Assembly: GCA_964019695.1 (NCBI GenBank)
Contig: OZ026516.1
Location: 84,027,188 to 84,091,187 of the forward strand
Origin: Loripinus fragilis
Lineage: Eukaryota; Mollusca; Bivalvia; Lucinida; Lucinidae
Direction: 5' to 3'
DNA length: 64,000 nt
The notes beneath the pieces were generated by a model. The model was not told the origin of the DNA and ran no database searches. It worked only from the letters and a program-made list of their open reading frames with translations. The position numbers were made by a program, and so were the translations under genes. Positions within the stretch are counted from its first letter, which is position 1. Every line of letters starts with the position of its first letter. Shown here piece by piece: positions 1-13,737 of the stretch.

Positions 1-243
1 CTTTGGTCATGTCGGGACGGTCAGTCCATCTAATCACACTTTTTTCGTGGGCAGGCTGGGTTAAGCGGTTAACCAGTACATCGTGCACACACTTTCGCTT
101 GTCTGACAACAACCCTTCTTGAATCAGTGGAATGGCCATAAAAGTTATTTCATAATCAATCTCCACGAAAGTATTGGACCTGGCCAGGATCGAACACGCG
201 ACCCCTGGATATGCAGCCAGACACACATCTACAGTCAGACACG
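1..243 (-). repeat. tRNA-derived SINE (minus strand), possibly cut by the window edge
   Basis: The reverse complement contains a box-B-like GTGTTCGATCC near 190 inside a short tRNA-like arm, followed by a unique body that ends CCGTCCCGACATGACC near position 10. The same 3' tail recurs on the plus strand at about 32109. Box A is poorly preserved, so the SINE call rests on box B and the shared tail. Confidence 0.45.
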
Positions 244-374
244 TTGATCTTGCACTTTATGCTCGGAAATGATAATGGTTTGGTACTTTTCGTGTATGCC
301 TCCTTTACATGTCCTTGGTGATGAATACAGCAGAGAAAAAGAAGGTCTAAATTTTGGTCTTATCGTTTTGATGA

Positions 375-690
375 TATAGAGGATCTTACATGAGTGTTCA
401 TGTTTTATTGAATTTATTAAACGAGTTGTGGAAAAGAGATCAAATGCGAGGCTTGCCTAGTATTTAATCTCTTTTCCGCAACGAGTTGAATAAATTCAAC
501 AATACTGGAGCACGAATGTTAGATTCTATTTATTAAATGACATAAAATTTACTTAAAATTACATTTTTGGAGTGACAACATATTATACGCAGTGTTATAA
601 TGGACGACAAATCTGTAAACCACTAGTGGTTTATCGATTTTATTGCATGGCATTATATCAATCCCAGAGACGACGTTATGTGAAAACTAC
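375..690 (+). repeat. Dispersed ~310-bp repeat, copy 1
   Basis: Begins TATAGAGGATCTTACATGAG and contains two near-inverted stretches (GAATTTATTAAACGAG and its complement; AAAGAGAT...ATCTCTTT). It ends near CTCCCAGA-GCGACGT. Matching copies lie at 51799-52108 and 63206-63553, with partial copies at 50278-50512 and 6695-6752. Nothing coding. Probably a non-autonomous mobile element of unknown class. Confidence 0.7.
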
Positions 691-2065
691 GTTTATCAAT
701 ACTTTGTGTATGCAAGCAGCGAATGCTCTAGCGAGTATGTGCTGTTGCACAGGCACGTCTGAGTCTTCTTTGCTCAACAGCGCGTTAAGTACCAAAATGC
801 CATGTGTTAACTGATGTTGGATTGTTGCGTAGACAGACGCCATTTTACACAATATTTTTTTGACCATCAATATAGGATCAAACATGCTTTTCAATGCATT
901 AACATTCGCTAGGGAGGAGTTAACTTTTGAAGATGTTCATAATGTGAACATATAATTGAAAAGAATATCTACAGTTACCTCGACTTTCCAGAATCCAAAC
1001 CCGGCGTTTTTAATATGCGCTTCAATCTATTCAAGTAAACTTATAGGTACACCAGCAGTTAAAAGCTAATTGCCCATGTCTTTGCAGTAGACTTTTAGTT
1101 TTTTTGAAAATGTTATACGTGCGTAATAATAGTCTTTACATTTGTGCATGCAGGGAAAGGCTTCATGGTTTTTGTCGTCTGCTGATTTTTTTTCAAAATC
1201 AACTTTTTAAATAAATTCTTTCAGGAGTATCATCAGAGTGCCAAACAGTTAGGAGCCAGATCAGGCCAGAAATTTTGATTCTTATATACAATTCAACCAC
1301 TATGGCCCTATCAAGACGTTGTTAAGCTAACTACAATTCTATACAGGCATAACCAGTAGCTAGTAACTGGAATGATCTGTCATAATTCCAGCGAGTGTAT
1401 CTTTAAAGGTGCCCAAAAGTTCCACAGACTGTTGATTTTGATGTAGTTCCATGTTTAAAAGGATTGTTCTTTCTCTATTACTAAGCCAGCGGACAATACC
1501 CCTACAAGTTCCTGGCAACATTTCTATGAAACGCAATTAATACAATCTGATTGATATTGGGGTGCGTGGTCAGACGTCACTTATAAACAAGTGAACATCA
1601 AACACAATATACATGAAACTACTTATCAGTTGTCTAGTGTGAAATATCGCAATATTAAAATATTTGGAGGTGAACTGAACTGAGAATACCGTTCAAACCT
1701 GCAATATATAGATAAATATTTTGCATATGAAATGGAATATAATTCAATATGTATCTTGGAAAGTGGAACATAGAAGACAAAGCTATTTCATGACGTAAAA
1801 AGTGGTTGAAAACATAAAGTACTTCATAGAACTAAATATATTTTATTTTTACATTCAGATGAATTATCAATGTAGACAAATAATGACGACATCTAAATAA
1901 TTTGCATGAAAAAGAAAAAAATCGGAAAAAGACGAAAAATGTATTAAAACTCAATGTGGCGATATTTTAAACGAAGAAAATTTTGAAAGTTATAATACGG
2001 ATTGCAAAAACTTTAAGAAATAACAAACAGCTCTTCAAACTTTTGGAGACTAAATTTTCCACATC
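691..2065. other. Upstream region of the TMEM26-like gene
   Basis: AT-rich, with no supportable coding sequence and no clear TATA box or CpG island. Near 1237-1275 is a decayed piece of the hairpin family described at 15278 (CCAGATCAGGCC). The promoter and transcription start cannot be placed from sequence alone. Confidence 0.5.
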
Positions 2066-2259
2066 ATGGTGTTGTGTTTTGACGTGATAGTGGCGATTGT
2101 GGTCCGGTTGGTTCTGCTGGTCCACAGTCTCCTAGTGATCTGGTTAGCTACCAGCATGACGAAGACGAAGGAATACTGGCTTCTTGCTGTGGCAGACCTA
2201 GGCCTCATAATAGAAGGTCTCATCACCATTGTAGTAAATAAAGCACAGGAGTGGAAATG
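2066..2259 (+). CDS. TMEM26: TMEM26-like exon 1
   Basis: Encodes the first 64 residues plus two bases of the next codon. It starts MVLCFDVIVAIVVRLVLL, a first membrane helix, followed by a short basic loop (TSMTKTKEYW) and a second helix (LGLIIEGLITIVV). The donor is GTAGGT at 2260. The reading frame stops at 2261-2263, inside the donor, so splicing is needed to continue. Confidence 0.9.
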
Positions 2260-5200
2260 GTAGGTTGTACATTATTCTTTTTCTTTTACCTCTATGATCT
2301 GTGTTGTTAAGTCGTTTAACTTCTAAGTTATTAAAACAAGGTTATCGATACCATAAACTTCGTTAAGCTTTTCTAAACTTTATCACAGACACTCAGATTT
2401 GCTTGTTAAATACAATAATGGTTTACAAACTCTTCTGCAACAAGGCATATTGAAGTCGGTATTTTATGATGATTTAGTTTATAACTTTAAAAGGAGTGTT
2501 GGAAGGCCTAAATTTAGTGATCAACTTAAAATGACTATTAAACATTATAAAAAATGGGATAGAATAGGGATATCATGCGACAGTATGCATACCTGGTTGT
2601 AAACCCAATCATGTTTTATAGCTATGGTTTCCTCTTTAATTGCACAACGGCCTCAGACTCAATGACGGCCCTGACTTAAAGCTTTAATCCGCTGGTTGGT
2701 GCTTGATTCTTTTTGGTACAAAGTACAACCCGTAATGCTCCTTGTATACACCCGAGGCATGATTCGATTCTCGAATTGTGACGGACTTTCCCGAATGCAG
2801 CTTGTCATACCATAAGTGGACCATTTGTTCCTCATTAGATGTTTAACTTCTTCTTTTTTATATACAAATGAGCGCGGGTCTGACAAAAGGAACCTTAATG
2901 CATGCCAGCAGTTATTGCGTAAGAGGCGTTTGAAATATACCTAAAATAAAAAAATTGACATGCAATTTTATATTGTCATAAACTGTTTCTAAACTTTGAT
3001 ACCATCAAAATAGCAAACTGTTTGATAATATTTAAAGTTTTGATTAAGGTAAGTTGCCATGCAACAATTAGGTCACGGCTATAAGGCTACATAAATATAA
3101 TAAGAGTGGGTCGCTTTGGATGTCTATTATACAACCTAGTAAATAAACATTCTTGCATTTACATTATTGCACGACCCGCATGTGTTCACTATAAACAATG
3201 TGTAATTGCGTTCTGTCCATCCGTCCGTTAGCAAATAGTGAAAAAGCTCGTAACTCTTTAATTGCATGGTATATTTTGATCAAATTTTGTATAAGTATGC
3301 ATGTTAGCATTGTCAAACCACTGACATGCGTAACAACCTTTTTTGATGGACGAGTCTCTTGATTTGCATACTAATTTTGCATATTTCTATTTTTACATTG
3401 TCCAGCCACTGGTATGCAAAACGGTGACAATGCTTTGCTGTGCATCATTTGGCCGGTCGAGGTCTTTTATTGAAAATGCTCATAACTCTTGAACCCCATG
3501 GTACATTTTGATCAAATTTTGCATGCTAACACATTTTAACATTGTATAGACACTGGTATGCATAATGTTTTCTGATCTGAACAGGTTAGATAAGCTTTGC
3601 CATTATTTGTAATGTACCTTATTAACTGAAGCTTTGCAGAACTTTATCAGTGTCTATGCTGCAAGCACCCTTGTAATTCAAACATAGGTTTCTTTAAAGA
3701 AATTCAAACATCTAATAAAATAAGACCTACAAGCTAAATCACTCTATTACACATTTGAAAACTTTAAGCCAGCTCATTTTATAAAAAGAAACATATTTGA
3801 ATCAGTCCGTCCGTGATCAGTAAGTGAAAATCCCCATAACTCTTGAACATGGTATACTTTGATCCAATTTTTTATATCATTCTGCAGGAAATGACCAAAT
3901 TTCTTTCAACACATTCTACTGATTCTACGTTTTTATATATTCTATGAAAATGAAATAATTTGGTCTATAGTGAGACCAAATTTAAGGTAATAAGCAAGAC
4001 TGAATACGTGTACAGAGGTGGATCCAGGGGGGGGGGGGGGGGGTTCGGGGGGTTGCTTGAACCCTATCCCCTCCCCCCGTTTTTAATATCCCATGAAAAT
4101 GAAATAATTTGGTCTCCCTAGACCAGAGAGACTAAATTATTTTATTTGCATGAGATATTTAAGGCAAATGACATAAAATCAGCAAAGCGAATCCCCACAC
4201 CTTTATACATATGAAACCCCTTTCCAGAAATCCAGGATCCGCCCCTGTAGGTCTCTGTAGCTGAGCAGGTTGGCTTGAGTCTACTTGGCCGGGAATCCCC
4301 TAGCAACGAGGACAAATAAAACATACATGTACGATATTTGCTGTACTAAGCAATAGTACACATCGAATATCACAGCATCTCTTTTACATAAGGAATTGTA
4401 AACGTACAATGTAATGTCGTACAATTATTATCAGTTGACATTTTCAGATAATACTATAGAAACATCAAAAACATTCTTGATAGGGTCATTTCACGTAATA
4501 CATTCATACCATATTTGCTTTATATCTTCCCTGTAAAATTATCTTTAATTTACTCCATCTATACATAATATGGCATAAGAGGCATAATATGACATAAGAG
4601 GTGCAAAGATTAGACAAATCAACAATAAAAAGATACGCCAGGTGTAGTACTTGATTGTATTGATTCCTGATCTTTGTCTTCCTCTGTTGATTATTGTCAG
4701 ACAGAGACAACATGCAGTCTCTCTCTTAACAAAACAAAAACAAATCTGTAACAAGAGGAGCATAAATAGTACCCTTTGGAATACCTACAATTCGAGCCAA
4801 ATCTTATGAAAAACGCGGGCTTCTCAATATAAGGCATATAAAGTGAGCCCTCTGTGTTAAAGTTTGTTCAATTAACTCAGTTAGTTTGTCTTTTATTAGA
4901 TAATGAGGCAATGTAGTCTAGAGAGTAGAGAAATCATATGTAGACAAACTAGAAGCAAGAAAACCTTAGGATTATAATTTATTAAGAATCTCACCTGCAT
5001 TTTAATAGACCAAAATAGAGTATTACTATTCCTCTCATAAACTGTTTCACAATATTTTATAACATGGTTTTTAATCATGAGGCAAGAAATAAAAATTATG
5101 GATAACTAAGTAGTCGTACATGTACATTAGCAATAAACGTGACTGATATGATCTTTTTTGAAGTTTAGGTAACCAGTATAACGTACGAAGCATGATATGA

Positions 5201-8200
5201 TCCTCATTAACAAAAACGCCAAACTTAGCAGCCATATGGCCTATCAGCGACATACCTATTTGACCTAGTTTACTGAAGATTGACGTCAGATTTAAGCTAA
5301 ACAAGCTACCGACTGAGCTATCCTGGTGTCATGTACAACTGCACCTGCTAGGCCAGACTTAAATATTTTCAGTTTCCAGAGCAGCTACGTTTCTAACAAC
5401 CACATTTTGCATGGTATTGGCAGCAGGCACCAACTGTAGGTAAAGATGTCGAATGTGGTTAAAAGCTTTGGTCTTCTTCCTAGCACAACTGACCACATCT
5501 ACATGTACATTGATTGCTGGTTACCGGTTTACAGGTGGGTAGTAATGGAAAAACAGGTAACCAGAACCCCTCTCCATACTTGAAAATGAGGGAGGGGTCT
5601 GGTTACCTGTATTTAAATAACTGACTCCTGTAGACCGGGAACCAGCAAATAATGCTTTGATGTGCTGGCTTACGAATAAGGGACTGACCCCACACGTGGC
5701 CTGCTTGGAACACTGTTCGTTTTGTATGTTCTAACAGTGCTGACTCAGGAGTGGTACCATTTCATATTGCTTCTGTCTGTGTGCAAAACATTTACCTTTT
5801 TCGTTGCACTGGATCATTTCATATATACTGAGCAAAAAAAGAAACGTCACATACATTGTCCCCTAAATTGTAACTCCAAAATGATACCTTAGAACAATAA
5901 TATGCGTTTTTATTGCTTGGCAGACATCATGCAGCCATTTACACAAAGAGGTTTTCTTGTTCGATCAGTCATGGCAGAAATATCAAACAGTGACTGAGAA
6001 TGTATCAAACACCGAAAAAAATGCGCATGCGCATGCGCAAGGACATTATTTTTATTTTTCAAAATCTATGAATATTCATCAATCAAAACTTTTATGTACA
6101 GTTTGTCATTTAATTCACAGTTTACAGAAATTAAAGGTCAAACATTTTATCCTTTTCAAAATTATCTCCTTTGCAATCAAACGTACAGCATTTCTTTATC
6201 TCTTAATTATCTGCACAATTTGGTGATTTTTTTTTTCAAATCCAAGTTTAGGATACCATTCGTCTAACATCAGACGATGCTTCTCTGCCAATTGGTTTAA
6301 CCAAAGTGATCCATTGCCTACAGAATACCACTTTATTTTCTCTATGGGATCTCCAATGCATTCCGCGAAAGCATGTCTTACATGTAAATGAACTTAAGTG
6401 CAATGTTCCAAGCCAAGACTTTCAGAGACGTTTGCATTTGAAGCAATCATTTTCATGTCATTGTGACAAATAGTTTCTGATAAGTGTTCTGAGAATGACT
6501 AGGGAGCTTTGTTTGGTCATTGCAGCAAAGTTCATGCAAATGAAGGGCATCTGGAAATTGCGTTTTAAAATGTTGATCCCTCCTAAGTTTAAACTTGTCT
6601 GGAGGCTTTACTTTTAAAACTTGTTGTAATATTCATATTCGATGCTTTCAATGTTTACAAACAAGCAAATGTAAACATATTCACTAGATCCTAGGCGAAC
6701 TATAGAGATACATGGCGTTATGTCACTCCCAGAAGCAGCGTCATATGATAAGGGTATCTATTTTTCTAATTATATAGCTCTGGTGGCAATTTTGTTTTTC
6801 AACGGAGCAACATAATTTTGACGTACTCGTAATTGAGCCAAATTATATTCAAATAATATATTAACTCCAAAAGAAGAACAATTTTCGCTAACTCTAGATA
6901 TACACTAAATAGCAGCGTTCCTTGGTGGCCATTTATAAAGAATATCAACTTAAGTAGAGGGTTGTTTTTGATTTATTTCTATGTTCCTCCCATTGTTTGT
7001 AGGGGTTCTGTGTTGGTCTTTGTTTTGATATGCATTACTTTATGTCCATTCCAGTTCTGCAATCGTCTTGACGAGAAAGAGAGAGCTGGTTACTTTGCTT
7101 TTATTGTCTTCTGGATATCTTGTTACAGTAAATGTCCTGTAGCTCTTCCTTACGGTGCCGTGGGTTGGTCTGCAGTTTGTGATTGTGGTGTTTCCTGGTC
7201 ATACTCACTTACTTTTTGCCACTATCCGTTTGTACCAAATTATTCTCAAATTGTGATAATCATGGTTTCTGATAAAAAGTTTTTAGACAAAGAAAACAAT
7301 CTTGAAGTTAGAAAAGGTCACACTTTTTTTCAAAATTGGGACAGTGGTTTCTGATATTAATTAAACGCTTTTTTCCATACCACAAAGCAAATGCACGGGA
7401 AAACGCCATCAATGCCTTTGATCAATTCATCATAAACGATTTTAATCAAAGTATTGTATGCACATTTTCAATATTTGAGCATTCGATTACATCTATAAAC
7501 AAATATCGCTGGAAATGCATTAACCTTTAAAGCGCAAGCAAAAACTGCATCTGAAGATATTGTCTGCTTTAGACGTTTGCTGCAAAAACGTGTTAACATT
7601 ATTGACTAAAATAAGTATAGAGGCAAACAAAGTGGACTAAGATCAGACAGCTCCTATAGGAGTCCACACTGTTTGTGGAAGATGCTTCTAAAACAGTTCT
7701 TCATCATTACAAAAATCTTTTCGCCATGTCTGTCTGTCTGTCTGTCAGTCTGTCTCTCTCCCACAAAACTCTGAAGAAGTCCCATTGACCCTTCAGCAAA
7801 ACGAGTCATCACTTGAGATTTGCGTAAATATCGTATTTAAACATTGGCGTAGCACCCATTACGCAGGTTACGCACGTGCGTAATAAAATAGTAACACTCA
7901 AAGGAGGTCACTAAATGTGATAAAAGTGATTTCCATACTATAAGACATTGCTCATAAAGGAAAGAATTCGCTCCCTCTGGGAGCAAATTCTTTCCTTTAA
8001 GAGAAGTTCCAATTTTGAAAAGGGGTGCAATTGAAGAGAACCATTGCTGGGTCCAGTAGTCTCCCTTTGATGTGCGTAACCTTTTCAGCGTTCTGGCCAT
8101 ACAATTGTTTAATAAGCCGGCACGTTCGCGGCTTGCGTATTTATTAAGAATGTATGTTAATGAAGGCTCATGCCAAGTCGCACTAGAGTGACTTAGCGCA

Positions 8201-11200
8201 TATGCATATTTGTTATCTCAATGGATATGACCATGTGACTGAATATGACTTCCAGATACCGACATATTGATGATAAAAAAGCAAGAAGAATGGATCTACA
8301 GAATTGCAGCAAACAAACCCTTCTTATAATTCACAATTACAGCGAGCAATCTCTACTAAAATTTCGGAATTACAGCAAACGAAACCAACTAATGGTTCAG
8401 AATTACAGCGAACTAGCCCTACTAATATTTTGATAATTACAGCAAACGAACCCTACTAATATTCAAAATTACAGCGAACACGCCCTACTAATTATTCAAA
8501 ATCACAGCAAAAGAACCCTACTCTTAATTAAGAATTACAGCGAACACACCCTACTAATTATTCAAAATTGAAGCAAAAGAACCCTACTCTTAATTAAGAA
8601 TTACAGCGAACACGCCCTACTAATTATTCAAAAATACAGCAAAAGAACCTTACTCTTAATTAGGAATTACAGCGAACACGCCCTACTAATAATTCAGAAT
8701 TACAGCAAAAGAACCCTACTCTTAATTAAGAATTACAGCGAACACGCCCTACTTATTATTCAAAATTACAGCAAAAGAACCCTACTCTTAATTAAGAATT
8801 ACAGCGAACACGCCCTACTAATAATTCAGAATTACAGCAAATGAGCCCTACTAATAATTCAGAAATATAGCAATCGAAAATTACGCAGATACAGGCTCGG
8901 GACAGATTCTTTTGAAAGAGCATGTTAAAATTGTCCTGAATTACTTGTAAACAAAGCATGATATACTCAACTACAAAAGAAACCCATCAGTCACGTTTTA
9001 GGGCAATTATGGTAAAATAATTAAGAACTCAAAATATATTTTATACCATATTCTTTAACAATCAATTATGCATCCATATATTGAATAATGTAACAGTTTT
9101 ACTTAAACCCGTTCATGCAGTACGCCAGTGTATAGACAAGGGGTCATTTCTAAAAATGACAAGTTTCAGACAATTTGTTTTCACTCGAGTTCTAGTCTTA
9201 ATCAGTTCCCTTCATCCAATAACAGGTATGTCCCTCTCTGACGAGGCAATCAAGAGTGTGCAGTAGCCAAAACAAACCGCATAAGTTTAGTAAGCCCGTA
9301 TCTCAATACGATAGAGCTGTTGTTTGATGGGCTCTGGCGACGCACCCGGGATTGTTCAGTGCAACCTCGGAATCTTCGACAGCTTCAGGTTGCTCTCCAT
9401 TAAGAATGGGCGTGGAGCCCCAAGAACATTTTGCGACATCACATGCTTTTGGTTCAACCTTGTAATTAGGCAGTTATTGCTTCAGGCGAGGTTCATGTCT
9501 GTTTTGGACAAATTCAATTCAAGTGAACTGATTTAGGCGAGAACGAGACATTCGTTCTCAAGTGAAAAACGTGTCATTTTTGAAATTGACCCCTTGTCTA
9601 AACACTGGCGAATAGCATGAACAGATTCAAGTAAAACTGTTACATTATTCAATGAAATGATGCAGAATTGATTGCTACGGAATATAGTATAAATATATTT
9701 TCATTTCTTAATTCTGATTTCCATCATTGCCTCGAGAAGTGACTGATGGGTTTCTTTTGTAGTTGAGTATATATTATTGACTTAACCAGTAATATCCAAA
9801 GACCATTAATTAATATGAGAACATTATTCAACTTGAAAGACTGATTGATGTTTCTGTTTTCAGAGACCACTCATCTGCAAACATTAAATAGCAGGTATCC
9901 AGCTAGACTGGCTCCAGTCCTTAAAGCAATTTTATATGAATGTGTTTTTAGCTAGTCTTACTCTGATGGCTCTGTTTTAAAACAGAGCCGGCAGAGTAAG
10001 ACTAGCTACAAATATATGATATGACACACTGATGAAAAAATGTTTTAAGGACTGGAGCCAGTCTAGTATCCAGCACAAGACTCAAGTTGGCATGGTCGTA
10101 CAGCTAAAATTCAAATCAATCTGCCCATCCGCACAGTCTGATCAGAGTGTTAGTTAGTCCGCATGAAGAAACACTGGACCCGTAGCTACCCATATAGTGC
10201 CTACCCAAGACTCTGATCAGACTGCGCGGATGCGCATGCTGATCTGAGTTTTCGGTAAGCGCACGTGCCAGTATGTACCTTTTCATAGACTTCAGCTCAA
10301 ACGGTCTCACATTTACCGTATATGTTGACTTTTTATGGTAAAAAACTAATAAAGATCTTGTACAGTACTAGTAAAATAAGATTCGTCATTTCCTTTTTTA
10401 AAATCATATCTAGTCATCAATAATTGAATGAATACAGTTTTAAAGATTGGATTGGTTGTCTATGGCTCACTTTAACCTTAATTAGCACTGTATGCTCTGT
10501 TCTAAAATTGGACAGTACACCATAACCCGTCCCCTTAAAATATAGAATATATGAGCTATCATGAAACGAGTTTACAAGTTAAACTGACTTAGTACACAAA
10601 ACTGAAAAAAAAATCTGGGCATTTTATCCTAAGCACATTCATATTTTGATAGTAATAAACACCTAAAAAGTGACCATTTAACTCAATTTGTGAAAATAAA
10701 ATACAATAATCTGAGGATTATAAACAAAAAATATGCACATTTTCAGACCATTACCTAAACACCTGTAAAGTTTCGAAGGAATCGGCATAAAACTGGAAGA
10801 GGAGTTGCGCACACAAGAGACAGAGTATCTATTAATTTTTGCCAGAAAAGAAAAAGTTCTGTTTTGGAAAAAACGATAAGAAATAATCTGAGGATTATAA
10901 AACACCTAATATCTCTACACTTTGGCAGGGAAAAATGACTATGTTCATTTGTGAAAAAAGTGACAAAATAATCTGAGGATTATATCCAAACAATATGCAC
11001 ATCTTCAGACCATGACCTTAACAGCTATAAAGTTTCAAAGAAATCAGCACAAAATTATAGGAGTCGCATACACAAGACAACTAGTATATATTCACTTTGT
11101 CCGGAAGTTTATTTTGTGAAAAAAAGCGACACAAAAAATAATCTGACGATTATATTCAAAGAATATGCATATCTTCAGGCCATTACCTAAACACCTGTAA

Positions 11201-13685
11201 AGTTTCTAAGGAATCAGCATAGAACTGTATGAGTTGCATATACAAGACACCTAGTATCTATTCACTTTGGCCGCAAAAATGACTGAGTTTATTTTGTGGA
11301 AAAAAAGTGATAAAAAATAGTCTGACGATTATATCCAAAGAATATACATATCTTCAGATCATGGCCTAAACACCTTTAAAGCTGCATACTCTGTAACTAT
11401 GAACATTTTTCGATTTTTTTTATTTTCTTTTTAAATCATTTTTAAAAGTAGAATTAAGCTATGTTTTCACAAAAAAAAATGTTCAGTACAGCTGAAAACT
11501 GCATTGAAAAGTGAATTATCTTATCAAATAGGTGTATTTGTCTCTTGTTGGTAATTATTTGCGTCCCTCCAATAATTCTAGACCGTTGAATTTTAACATA
11601 AATGCAGTTGTTTTGATAGTGATAACTTGTTAAGATTTACGAAAATGGTGAAATGTTTACCTGAATTTGAGAACTTTTACTGTGTTCTTTAAAAATAAAA
11701 ATATTATTTTTAAAATTAGAAGACCAAAAGTTACAGACTATGCAGCTTTAATGTTTCAAAGGAATCGGCATAAAAAAGTTGGAGGAGTTACAAACACAAG
11801 ATACCTACATGTAGTATCTATTCACTTTGGCTGGAAAAATGACTAAGTTCACTTTGTGAAAAAAGTGACAAAAATAGTCTGAAGCTTATATCCAAACAAT
11901 ATGCACATCTTCAGACCATGACTAAACACCCGTAAAGTTTCAATGAATCGGCATAAAACTGTAGGAGGAGTTGCATACAAGGTACCTACGACTTGATGGG
12001 ACGGAAGGACCGATGGACGGATAGATGGAAGGGTGGAAAGCCAAATACTATGTCCCCTCGCTTTTCTTCGAAAAGGCGGGGGCATGAAGTATGCTCTTAT
12101 TTATAGTTTCTCCCTTCGTTGCAAACTGTATCAAACTACTTGCATCTTTTCGCCATATGAATAGTTTGGTGGTGAAATTACCTCGGGTACGGTCAACTCC
12201 TCTATATAGTTTCTTATCTGATATTAACTGCGTCACGTTATCTTACAAAATGCACTCTTTATACAAGCTTAAGATCTACTGGAGGATATAAAACGATACT
12301 TGGTACAACTGAATGTCGGCTAGACATATCTTTCTTCTTTATATACCTACTTTTTGTGAGTACGAAATGTGAGGCCACTTTGAGAGAAATATTGGACACT
12401 TCAAATGCATCACTTGCTTAATCTATTTCTTGACATATTTGGTAAAATGCAGCTAAATTCTTTGCTTGGTCAACTGTTTTTATTTATTTTTGAGTGAAGG
12501 AGCAGGAATCTAACCCTGATAAAGACTTTCCTGTTACAGTTTTCAATAAGAGCAGTTCGTTAACTGAAATGACAGTATAACCGATTCATGCACTTCCAAC
12601 TGATAACAACTCGTGTCAAAAAGTGTAAAGCTAGATGATATAAACAACACTCCACTTCAAACTTTCATAGAAACCTTCAATAATACACCAAAAGCTTGTA
12701 TCGATATTAGTAGATTGGCTGAAATAAGGTATGAAATCATACAATTATAGGTATTAAAGAATTTATGTACAATGTTTAATCTCATACATATGTTAAACGA
12801 GCCAAATCATATAAAAACCATACTTATCATATCGGCGACCAGTCAATTTTAATGCAAGGGTAGACGGATATACAATGTACAGGTTCGCCAGAGCCCTCCA
12901 TTTTTATCAGTTTATGACTACATAATTTCCTTACGTAATTTAATGTGCGAGGGCATTGACAATAATCTTCGATTGTCATAATATTCATTAATAAGATCAT
13001 ATGAATTAGAGAACACATGATTTTAAACAGAGATTTTTTAGAATCCTCATAAAATTGCAATTATACCCCGACATTCAGAGTGAGTGAGTTGATATATATT
13101 ACAATGTCGGTTTCAAAGCTCTTCTGCAACAGGGCATATCAGAGCCAGGATTGTTTTATTTATAAATTGAAAAGAATCGTTAGGAAACCTTCTTTTACTG
13201 ATCAATGCGAAAAGATAATCAAACTTTATTTTATCAGACTGCTCCTATACTGCTCCTATAGGAGCAGTCTGTTCTGTGTCCACGCTGTTTGCTTCTATAC
13301 TTGATTTGTCAGTAATGTTAGGCAATTATTTGCAGCAGACGACTTCAGCAGACGACATTTTCAGGTGCATTTTTTCTTGGCGCTTTAAGGGTTAAAGTAC
13401 ATGCGTGTTTCAGGTGGTGTCCATGCTTCTTCTTCTATCTATGTGGAACTATTCCCGGCATCTGGATCTTAGAATTGAACAGAATGGACGTGTACCAGGA
13501 GAGGAAGGAAGCTAGGAATGAGACACTGCTACAGAAGGCAGCGCAAGGACTTGATGATATACAAGGGGTAAATATCGATGCTAGCTATAATACAATACAT
13601 CAATATTCATGCATAATCGTGGAAAAGAAATTAAATTTATATACCAGTCTATATTACAAATAAATCTGGGATCTCTCTCTCTCTC

Positions 13686-13737
<52 letters not shown>

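Noticed and set aside
6022..6039. GCGCATGCGCATGCGC as a regulatory element
   Set aside because: A potential Z-DNA-forming run by sequence only; no promoter or gene start nearby.
6962..7354. 130-codon open frame (+)
   Set aside because: Lies antisense over a dispersed repeat that occurs several times in the window; the hydrophobic peptide follows from T-rich sequence.
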